Positions 1 through 11,341 of a DNA stretch of 64,000 nucleotides are shown one piece after another. This DNA is from Symbiotaphrina buchneri (lineage: Eukaryota > Ascomycota > Symbiotaphrinales > Symbiotaphrinaceae). The translations under genes and the position numbers were made by a program. The stretch spans positions 434,001 through 498,000 of the forward strand of contig BCIG01000009.1 of assembly GCA_001599915.1 (NCBI GenBank), in the 5' to 3' direction. The notes under the pieces are model-generated. The model saw nothing but the letters and a program-made list of their open reading frames with translations, searched no databases and had not been told where the DNA came from. The stretch's first letter is position 1. Each line of letters starts with the position of its first letter.

Positions 1-299
1 GCACCGTTCATACCGTTGGAGTGGAAGGGCTATGTTGAATTGATTGAACACCATACTGCACTGGGACGCTTCGTAGATGGGCTAGGAGGGCTAGATATCG
101 CAAGCTATGGAGTCTGACCGCTGGGATTGAACATGTAGGGGAGCAGACGGGAAGCGGAGGCAATATTGTATTCTGAGTATCGCGGAGGGTTATCATAGCT
201 AAATACAACCCGGAAAGTCCCACACCATGTCGGGGTCCGCGAACCCTTCACTGCACAACATCCACCTCCCTCCCAGTGGGGAGTCATGGAGAGACCGAC

Positions 300-2153
<1,854 letters not shown>

Positions 2154-4812
2154 ATGAAGCTCTTCAGTAGCGACGGGCAATCGTCGGCTTACACCAACAA
2201 TCCAACAGTCTCGGACCCTGGAAGCATAGCGCATCTCGATCTTGCTCCAGCAGACAACCACCATCAGAACTCCACTCGCATCCCCATGCTGTCTAATCCC
2301 AACTCCAACCTTCACCGGCGACAAGACTCGACACCCACCAATTTCGGAACGACGAAGGTGTCCCAATCGACTGCAACGACGCTGCAAGGGCATGCTCCTC
2401 ATCGAAGAGGACAAAGCTTAGACCAACTCCAGCATTTCCTCCAGATGCGTCGCCAAACTTCGCAGGACGAGCAGAAGGTAAGTATTACTAACCAAGGATT
2501 TAACCAATATGAACAGCACATTTTGCGAGAAGCGCAGCAGCATAGACTGTTTCGACCGGGCATGCCACAATTACGACAGGGCGCAAACATAAAACAGGAC
2601 GCTAGAGCCGCCTCTAGTATATCTGATGAGCTCTCAAACTACTGGCAATCGCTCAATTCACCCTTCCCTGACGACGCCCTTACGGCAGCTGGTGGGCCAT
2701 ATCTGTCCGAGGGGCCATTCTCAAACACGGCAATATCGAGCACTCAGGGACGTGGCAACAATGCTGCATCCGCAACACAGTTCGATCCGGCCACTACCCC
2801 TAATTACTTTGACGACAGTTTTGGTCTCGGTCTCGATATGACTCTTGACAAGAATCTATTCACCGAGGGAGCTTTCGAAGGAGGCAGTCTGGCATCTCTG
2901 TCCTACCATTCTACACCAGCCCTCAGCGCGGGCAACTTCATCCAAGGCAGCGGAAGCTGCATGCAGGATGTGTCAGGGCTGGAGTCGGGGAGACCATGTA
3001 CGCCAGTGGATAAGACGATTATAAGTAAGTCTTACGAGCCCGCGTGGCTTTCAACCAGCTGACATCAAGATAGATATGCTACCCGCTACACCGGCGGCAA
3101 CCCCATGTGGTCGGCAAAATCGGATCCCAGCTAATCATGGCCTGATCCTTTCTGAACTTCAAGCGGCAGGTATTGGTCAAGAGACTATCAGACCGCGGAA
3201 ATCACGGGGTGTCCAGGAGCGTACAGTTACTGGTACCAGGTACCAGGAAGATAGGCGTACCTATGGTGTGGAAGGGTTACCATCGCCGCCACACACGAGC
3301 CCCTTGAAGGCATCCAATACATTCGATCTTGCACCAATGCCAAACCGAGACCACATGAAGAGATCTACTACCCACCTGGATGTGGCTGACAGTGACGCGA
3401 CGGGAGACTCGTCCTACTACTCGCCATTGTCCAGCGTCCTCTCTCCGAGTATGTCGTCGTTGCAATCTTCCCCTGAGCTCGCACATCTGGTGATCTCGGA
3501 GCCGACTTCCAGCTCTTTTCACGACCATCCAATGTCAACCAGGAACATCAATCTGCCCGTATCGGCACACGGCTTACCATTCAATCAAGGCTTGGCAAAT
3601 ATGAATATCGGGTCGTCTGGACTTTCTGATATCACCAGCGGAGCAACTGCTCCTATGCCAGGCTTGTATATTGACGCATCGGTTGAAGATACGGGTATTA
3701 CAATTGAGGATATTGCTTCCTTCATTGACGGTCCGAGTTCAGAAGATGGGAAGTGGCAGTGTCTATATCCCGACTGTAACAAGAGATTTGGTCGAAAAGA
3801 GAACATAAAGTCACATGTGCAAACACATCTGGGAGACAGGCAGTACCGCTGCAATCACTGCAAGAAATGCTTCGTCCGTCAACACGATTTGAAGCGACAT
3901 GCCAAAATCCACAGTGGTGTCAAACCTTACCCATGTCTTTGTGGGAACAGCTTCGCAAGGCATGATGCACTCACTCGACATCGGCAGCGTGGGATGTGCA
4001 TCGGAGCATTCGAAGGCGTGGTGAAGAAGCCCGTCAAACGGGGCAGACCGCGGAAAAATCGTCCCGACACCGAGGAACGGCAAGACAAAGCAGAGCGGAC
4101 TCGGAAGAAGGTCATGGCTAGATCATATGCGGCGTCGGTTTCGACAGCATCGGACAGCTCGAACGGACAATCCCCCTTGGGGTTCTTTGGCAGTTCCACT
4201 TCGCCTGATTCAAGTCCGTTTGAGACCTCTGAAGAGTCATCCTCGATGCCGTACGGGTTGCAAGCAGACGTTGTGGCCTTTACACCGCCCACAAGCCCTG
4301 GATACTCTCTGCAGGGCTGTCTTTCACGAATCAATGACCAGCGTGCTTCGCACGTCAATGGACCCGGAAGGGCAAACCTCACTTCTAACAAGCCACTCAA
4401 CGAGTCAAGCCCAAACGAAACGGCTGGGTTTGCGTTGGAAGCATCGTCACCGATGAAGAGCGTGAGTAGCCAATATGGTACGCCTCCAGAGCTCTGCCTA
4501 TCATCGTCTCCGCCGCCATCGACATTCTTTGACTTTGATCGAGCTTTGAATTCGTTCGGTGGGCAGAGGCAGCATGATACCAGGGGCAGCGTCGACAAGA
4601 CGGACTGCCTGACGGATCTGGCCATGTCAGACATCAGCGAGGATGTGGATCAGCTGTTCTTTGACCCCTTTGAATTGGAGAGTGGTGTCGATCCCTTGTC
4701 GGGTCCGTCAACGTTCCTCGCATCGAAGTACGACACTGATACGTTTGGAGAGGGGCCCATCTTTCAAACGTTCTCAGATGACGGTTATGATGATTTCTTC
4801 GCCACGCCTTAA
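2154..4812 (+). CDS. ace2: Ace2/Swi5-type C2H2 zinc-finger transcription factor
   Basis: Exons 2154-3024 and 3074-4812 (intron 3025-3073, GTAAGT...TAG) give 869 aa. Three adjacent fingers at about residues 518-600 (CLYPDC..., CNHCKKC..., CLCGNSF...) have the Swi5/Ace2 signature. The third is a C-x-C...H...C finger ending HRQRGMC, followed by a basic KRGRPRK stretch. The rest is low-complexity Ser/Pro/Gln sequence typical of the family. In fungi Ace2 controls septation, wall-remodelling enzymes and conidiation; that role is inferred from the family. A 39-nt stretch at 2477-2515 looks like a tiny intron but also reads as plausible coding sequence, so I keep it in the protein. Confidence 0.9.
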
Positions 4813-6315
4813 CTTCAACTTCGGCACTCTGGACGCTTTGGAGTTCAGCGCTGCCCGAGCGGATGACCTTATGAATATTTCTTTCTCTGATTGCTTGGGA
4901 ATCACGGGAAAGGGTGTCTTTACAGCAAGCCAATGGATCTGGTGCTACGGAATTGGCGCGATGATTACGGTAATGAATTGGCTTGCCTAATACTGTCCTT
5001 TCTGAAGGTTGAGTTGATGTTTCTGGAAGGATTGCTTTGGCGCGAAAGGGAATTCTGTGTGGGGTTGGGAAGGGTGGCAGCTCGTTGGTCGCCTTTGTCT
5101 CCAACATTTATGCCGATGCCATCGCCATCGCAATGTCAGCAAATACTTGGCCCGAGTCTGATCCGACCGCCGTGGCACGTAGCTAGATTTGATGGGTGCC
5201 TCTGGGTTGCATACAGCACAAATCAAGACGTCTTATCCAAATAGATTCCGCCTGCGTGATCCGCAAATGCATGTTTAGATTGGTGTGTACCCTGGAGGTC
5301 CGAAAGGGTTATTATGATACGAAGGGTTGTGGATGTGGTGTCTGGTGCTCTTTCCCGGTCTCAGCAAACGACGACGAACTAGATCTAGACTTTGTACCGG
5401 TACCTTTACGGAGGAGTGATTAAGGGTAAGGTAATAATTGTAAGATTACTACATGACCTTAATGAGCCTTAGCTTAGAGAGCCGGGCCTTCCGGAACTCG
5501 CTCGTGAGTCGTGACGACCTTTTTTTTCCCTTATTTTCCCCTTACCAGGTATTTTTCCCTTATTTTTCTAAGATTGCTTGCTAACTAGCGAGTAGGTACC
5601 CTCGTACCGAAGGAAAGTCTTCGTACCTACGCTTACCCCATAAGGTAAGAGTACCGGATACCTCGGAGCTCGCAAGTTGGTAACTGTAGCAGCAGGTACT
5701 CGGTACTGGAGACCTAACTCTGAGCACTGGGCTCTGGGCTCCTTTTCCCTTCATTACCGTATTATTGCCTCGCCCTGCCTGCCTCGTCTCTCGTCAAGTT
5801 TCAACCGTCAGCCCCCCGTCGCCCATCCTCTGTCGTCCATCACCATCGTCCTCTTCCCGCTACCCATCATCATCCTCCCCTCCTGCCGTCCTCTTCCTCC
5901 TCCTCCTCCTCCTCCACCTCTTAACGCGCGTCCGCTCGACAACCGCAATTACTCTTTCCTCTACACCGGATCTCTCTTCTCCCTGCCCCGCAGCGCCGGC
6001 ATTCCGCTCTTCGCGGCTTTCCTCCTGATCCCGGTCCGTCTGCTTTGCCGCCTCGCCCTCCCTCCCAACAACCACCGGAACGTACGGGGCACCCACCTTC
6101 GCGCCCCCGGAACACTTGAGCGCGCTCCAGACAGCGTCCCGGCGAGAGGAGACTGTACCCTCTTCACCCCTTGGGCGACCGCTCAATTTCCGGTCTCGAC
6201 ACTTACCGGACAAGTGAACGTTGTTTCTAGGTCGCGTGCTGCCGGTTGACTTGTGCGGCTGCGTCGGGAATAGGGCAAGGACTATCGACCGGGAAACCCT
6301 TTGCAGCGCATCGCA
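4813..6315. other. ace2 3' flank and long aurA leader
   Basis: No credible gene. Bases 5525-5570 hold T-rich tracts. GTAC-core motifs cluster at 5590-5660. From about 5465 to 6315 there is no ATG on the + strand, and 5750-6120 is strongly pyrimidine-rich, which fits a long 5' leader of aurA. A 5' UTR intron is possible (acceptor-like TTTCTAG at 6224-6230) but I cannot place its donor. Confidence 0.6.
5894..5916 (+). repeat. (CCT)n trinucleotide repeat in aurA leader
   Basis: A run of about seven CCT units lies inside a pyrimidine-rich leader, on the sense strand of aurA. Confidence 0.85.
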
Positions 6316-7800
6316 ATGACATTCATGGGAAAGAAGATGATGTCGGGCTACCTCCCCTCCTGGACCGAGGCTCCTTATGTGACGTTTACGAGATCGAAGA
6401 TACCACTGTCGTGGCCCACGCTCCCGGTCTTTATGCCTCATAGACTGCGCCGCAGGTTACGTTCCAAGCTGCGGAGCAGGCAGGCGCCCGCCTCTTCTCT
6501 CGCTTCTCTCCAGACGTCCATCTCACCCACGGACACTTTGCGTGCCCTGCGTGCTCACCGTTGGTCTTTCTATGATGGGCAGTACCTACTGCTGGCCATC
6601 CTCGGCATTTTCTGCCTTTGTGTCATCGAGTCTCCTGGGCCGCTCTTCAAGACCCTTGTTGCTACACTCTTGATGATCTCGCTCGTGCTGCCGATCACTC
6701 GTCAATTCTTCCTCCCATTTCTACCCATCGCAGCATGGCTAGTCCTGTTCTATGCTTGCCGGTAAGCTAACCCCAACTCCCGCCGGTACATCGTGCATCA
6801 TGCAGCTTTTCCATCCGCTCAATGAGCCTGACTGATGTTTGCTGTACAGGTTCATCCCGGGAGAGTACCGTCCGCCTATCTGGGTCCGTGTGCTGCCGGC
6901 GCTTGAGAATATCTTTTACGGAGCAAATCTCAGCAACATCTTGTCTGCGCACAAGCATGTAATTCTTGATGTCCTAGCCTGGCTGCCGTACGGGCTAATA
7001 CACTTCGGCGCGCCCTTCGTCTGCTCTGCCATCATCTTCCTCTTCGCACCTCCGGGGACGTTGCCGGTTTTCGCGCGCAGTTTCGGATACATGAACCTGA
7101 TTGGGGTTATGATCCAGATGATGTTCCCTTGTTCTCCGCCGTGGTATGAGAACATGTTCGGTCTGGCTCCTGCTAATTATTCCATGGGAGGATCTCCGGC
7201 TGGTCTCGCCAGGATAGACTCGTTGTTGGGGTTCGATATGTACACGTCTGCGTTTACCGCGTCACCCGTGGTGTTCGGAGCTTTCCCCTCGCTGCATGCT
7301 GGCTGCGCGACGATCGAGGCGCTGTTCATGAGCCATGTTTTCCCGCGTCTGCGACCGCTGTTCATCGCATATGTACTGTGGATTTCGTGGGCTACAATGT
7401 ATCTCTCCCATCATTATGCTGTTGACCTGGTGGCCGGAAGTCTTCGTACGTTTCATCCTCCCGTGATCTGTTATCTTTGTCCACCTTGCTAACATAACTT
7501 TCAGTTGCTGGCTTGGTGTATTACTTGGCCAAGGCGAAATTTCTACCTCGAATTCAGGAGGACAAACTTTTCCGATGGGATTATGACTACACTGAAATTG
7601 GCGACGCCCCCGCTGGCTACAGCTATGGCCTTGCTGATCTCGACGTGGGATTCAGCCACCCTACTTCTGACAGTGACGAGTGGACGGTGGGCTCTTCTTC
7701 GTCCGTCTCGTCCGGCTCGCTCAGTCCGATTGATGAAGGACAATCCCTTTGGGAAGGCGAAACCTTAGCGTCGCATTCTGACAACGAGTTCCGCAGTTAA
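6316..7800 (+). CDS. aurA: Inositol phosphorylceramide synthase, catalytic subunit
   Basis: Exons 6316-6761, 6850-7445 and 7505-7800 give 445 aa. The protein transfers phosphoinositol from phosphatidylinositol to ceramide in the Golgi, an essential step of fungal sphingolipid synthesis. Evidence: KLRSRQAPASSLASLQTS near the N-terminus, several hydrophobic segments, and the PAP2-like motifs FPSLHAG and SHHYAVDLVAG that carry the catalytic His/Asp residues. The C-terminal tail is acidic and Ser-rich (EWTVGSSSSVSSGSLSP), as in Aspergillus AurA. Introns 6762-6849 and 7446-7504 have GTAAGC and GTACGT donors. The start is the first ATG after a long ATG-free leader. Confidence 0.96.
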
Positions 7801-8556
7801 GCGCGGTCTCTTTCAGAGCCGTGCATCATTCGAAGCTGATTGATCCATACAATTTCCTCCCGGCGGGCATCGTCCTCGTCTTTACCATTACAACTTTTAA
7901 TGATTCTTTTACGGTTTAACAGCGGCATTACGTGGAGTTCCTGCATTAAGGATGGCCTCTCTTGAAATCATCTACCTGCCTCTTGGACCACAACAAAACA
8001 CCCGGACTTATCGCGATTATGCCTGTCAGATGCTGTCTCGCTCGCATTCTTTTTGGCGGGACAGCTTAGTCCACGAAGCGAGTGGTGGAGTCCTTGGGTA
8101 TTTGGGAATGAGCCTCTAACTGGCCCATTTATAATAATAACCTAGTGGTTGAGCATGAGGGATAGTCATGACTTCGAGGGACAATGGTGGACACTGAGGT
8201 CGGTGTCCATGTATGTATCCTGCGGAAAGCATCTTGGCGCCAATCGTTTGGGTCACAATCTGTCTCTCATCATCTCACAAGATGAGCGGGCCCTTTTGCT
8301 CTTCACTTTCCTTTTTGATGCTCTCAAACCCCTCGTTGCAGCGAGACGCTGTATGCATGTATGTATTATATGGCGGACGGCCGGAGACTCGATGACGGAG
8401 AATAAGACCTCCGGGGAGCTGGACTACCTGGGAGGAAGCTGTGTCTCAATGTTGCATCTATAAAGCTGGTAGCTGAGCGCATCTAATGGCTAATCATCTC
8501 GAATTGGTGGTATTTAACAGTAGAAGGTCCGAGAATTGGGCGAGAGTGACCTAAGA
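7801..8556. other. Convergent intergenic region, aurA/PFD3
   Basis: 3' flanks of two convergent genes. One open frame on the + strand (first ATG 8155, about 100 codons) has no recognisable domain or splice context; I do not call it a gene. Confidence 0.5.
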
Positions 8557-9435
8557 CTAGCCATTCGGAGAGTTGTCAAGCCCCTGACCTGCATTATGTG
8601 CTCCCTCCACATTCTCTTTCCTCCTCTGCGTCACATCCCAGTTGTACACTCGCGCTGTGGCCACCTCGAGAGTCTGCAGCGCATGAGAACATTACCAGCC
8701 CGCCTAAAGAGATGGGGTACTCACGGTGATCTGTTCTCGGAGGAAGTCGAGGTCCTCCTCACAATTGGTTAGATTCTGCCTGGCGGCATCGAGTTTTGAC
8801 TCCAGCAGGTTTTCGGCTTCCGGGATGCTGTACGAGAGCATCACATTGGCCCCAAGCCACAAGAAGACTTCAGAGGTCGGCGGAACTTTTGCCTTGGCGT
8901 AGAGCGTATCATTAAGCTCAAAGGTCGTCTCGATGGGTTCTGCATCCGGCTGTAGGGCGGGCGCAGGAAACATCAGCATGACACGCTCGAGCAGGTGCTG
9001 AGAAGTTCGAGTGGAGCTCATAAGCTGTCACGCACCTTGCGTGTTTTGAGAAATCGGATGCTATCCAGGGTCTTCTGTATGTCCGGTATTTTGTCTTTCA
9101 GGCCGGCCGCTCGTCTTTGAGTGTTGACTTCCATGAATTGGTATTTCCTGCACGGTGTACGTCCCATCAGCCTACCCGCCCGCGCTCCAGGATGCCAGCC
9201 GACGGTGGAACAGACGCAATCATTTCCTGAAAACTCTTGAGGGTCCCTTCCACTTCTTCTCGCGATGACACATAGTCTTCCACCTTGTCGACGAAGGGCG
9301 CCACCGGGATGCCTCGAGGGTTGGCTGGCGCGACTTTGCTGCTGCAGAAGATCAGTGAGCAGGTGCACAGCGCAAAGGATGCGACGGGGCTCGCAGAGCA
9401 TCGTAGACGGACCTGGCCGTTGGTTCGGCAGCCAT
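8557..9435 (-). CDS. pac10: Prefoldin subunit 3 (VBP1/PAC10)
   Basis: Five exons (9435-9413, 9338-9216, 9147-9036, 8949-8725, 8673-8557) join to 199 aa: MAAEPTASKVAPANPRG..., KYQFMEVNTQRRAAGLKDK, FELNDTLYAKAKVPPT, LWLGANVMLSY, then the C-terminal coiled coil ending in VATARVYNWDV. This is an alpha-type prefoldin subunit of the cytosolic chaperone that hands actin and tubulin to TRiC/CCT. Two donors are unusual: GTCCGT (9412) and GTCTGT (9215). Both are required by frame and by the conserved protein. Family length is about 190-200 aa, so the model is complete. Confidence 0.93.
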
Positions 9436-9781
9436 CACCGCTGAAGGGGCAGTGGTAGTGAAGACCAGACAGTTAGAGTAGGAGCAGATACGACGGAAAT
9501 GATATATCAGTGCAGCGGGGGAGTGAATTTGGAGGAGGTTCGAGCAATGAAGCGAGAACCGAGCAGTGCTGGCTGCAAGCTCTGTGAGAGGGTGTCGTTG
9601 GCGAGCCAGCCTCGTCGTGTGCTTTTTCCCTTTCCCTCTTTCTTTCCCTTTGTCGTCTTGCTGGCTTTTCCCTTCCCCCCTACCTAGCCAATTTCTGTCC
9701 TAGGATCGAGGAGGAAAAGAGGCAGTCAGGGGCAGGAAGGCAAGAGGTCGTGGGAGTTGAACTTTCACTTTCACGGCGGTC
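9436..9781. promoter_or_regulatory. Divergent promoter region, PFD3/LETM1-like
   Basis: No ORF of note. A pyrimidine-rich run at 9625-9690 is the only obvious feature. Confidence 0.5.
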
Positions 9782-10967
9782 ATGACCGCGAGGGCGGCGT
9801 GTGTGCATATGCATGTCGGAGCCCGAGCTCGAGCTCAAGCACCGCAACTTCAGCTTCAGCTTCGACTTCGAGCTCAAGCTCGCCTGGACGCGACCCTTTG
9901 CCTGGCCCTCCTCGCCTGCCGTCCCACCATCACCACCTTTTCAAAGAGACCGGGAAATGCCCTTTCATACGCTACTGCTGCCTCATCCGCCGTCGCCAAA
10001 TCTCAGGTCAATGGGCCGCCCTCTACCCGCCCCGCTGCCCTGGACTTACCTCAGCGGCAAGCTGGCGACAACCTCTTGCCCTACCTCTTCAAACTGGGGA
10101 AAGCATGTATGGTCCCTACGCTATCATTAGCCCCGGTCGACGCCTGCTGACGGCGCGTCAGATCTCTCCTTCTACAAGACCGGCGTCAAAAATGTCTTCT
10201 CGAACTACAAGGACAGCCGACAGATAGAACAGTCGATCCGAGAGCGAGCTTCTGGCTCGTTGTCGTTGGCCGTAACGAACAACGTCATCGACCGCGCTGC
10301 CTTCCAGCTCGTCTGCCGTTCCAAGCATGACATAAAGCGAATTCCAGCATTCGCGCTGCTGTTTTTGATCTGCGGCGAGTTCACCCCTTTGGTGGTTCTA
10401 TTTTTGCCGGGACTCGTCCCATGGACGTGTCGGATCCCAAGCCAAATCTTGAAAAAGCGGAAAGAACAAGAGGTGATGCGCAGGACCAGCTTTCGTGACC
10501 TTACTATTGCTCCCCCTTCTCTATCGCAGGATGCTGCTGTGGATTGGTTGTCGAAGGAACAGCTACTGCACATTTCGCGATCCTTGGACCTCCATTCGCC
10601 GCGGTGGATCGAGCGTCTTGGGCTGCCAACCGTTCAGATGTTGAGGAGGAAAGTCTCGCGCAGACTCCATTACCTGGAACTGGATGATCTCCTTATACAG
10701 CGGCATGGTGGGATCGACCGGATGGACCGCGAGGAGCTCGAAATGGCTGCCGAAGAAAGGGGTATGGACATTCTAGGCAGGGATGAAGAGCAGTTGAAGC
10801 AAAACTTAGACATGTGGCTAAGGGCTCGCAAGAGGCAGCCTCTGGTGACAAATTTGTTGACACGGTATGTTTCCGGCTTCATCATGGCTTCCACTGCCAA
10901 TACTGCCTGCTAACTTTCTTTTCTGACAAGGCCGGCTGCTTGGGATACAAGAGGCATTGGCAGCTAA
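9782..10967 (+). CDS. Short mitochondrial LETM1 ribosome-binding-domain protein
   Basis: Exons 9782-10106, 10162-10864 and 10931-10967 give 354 aa; a start at 9809 in the same frame would remove nine residues. The N-terminus is Arg/Ala/Ser-rich without acidic residues, like a mitochondrial presequence. The middle has a hydrophobic segment (IPAFALLFLICGEFTPLVVL), and the second half reads as a LETM1 ribosome-binding domain (WLSKEQLLHISRSLDLHSP..., LRRKVSRRLHYLELDDLLI). It is shorter than Mdm38/LETM1 and lacks EF-hands, so it belongs to the small LETM1-like group in fungi. Family knowledge suggests an inner-membrane role in ion homeostasis or mitoribosome contact; the exact function is unknown. 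The third exon (37 nt) supplies the end, TRPAAWDTRGIGS. Confidence 0.85.
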
Positions 10968-11341
10968 AACTCGAATTACGCCTGCATTCTGCAGCAGAGC
11001 CCCTATATTTGTTCCCATGCCATCTTCCGATTTGTGCTTACATTGGACCGCGAAAAGGGTTCTGATCTCGTAAGAACATGTACTTTATTGTACAAGACTG
11101 TCTGCAAGTTATAGCAAGGACCACGCAACGCCTTCCCGCCTTCCAAGACGCCTATCGAGACTTCACGAATCAATGAGAGTAAGTCGCCCTCGCCCGGTCT
11201 CTCGGGCTTGCTGCCTATGTAGAAACACAGATTATGTATGCTGGTATAGCAGCTGGACGTTTTCTCTCCTTCGCGGCTTTTGCATAGTTGATGTCCGCAC
11301 CCTGCTCCGGGCAACAGCTGTCACTCACCCGGGACCCGTGC
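10968..11341. other. Convergent intergenic region, LETM1-like/NAB3
   Basis: 3' flanks of two convergent genes. Open frames here lack any recognisable protein signature. Confidence 0.5.

Noticed and set aside
5677-6249. 190-codon open frame on the + strand before aurA
   Set aside because: It has no ATG, and its Pro/Leu/Ser-rich translation follows from the pyrimidine-rich leader.
8149-8463. Roughly 100-codon frame between aurA and PFD3
   Set aside because: It lies in convergent 3' flanks, has no homology I can recognise and no promoter context.
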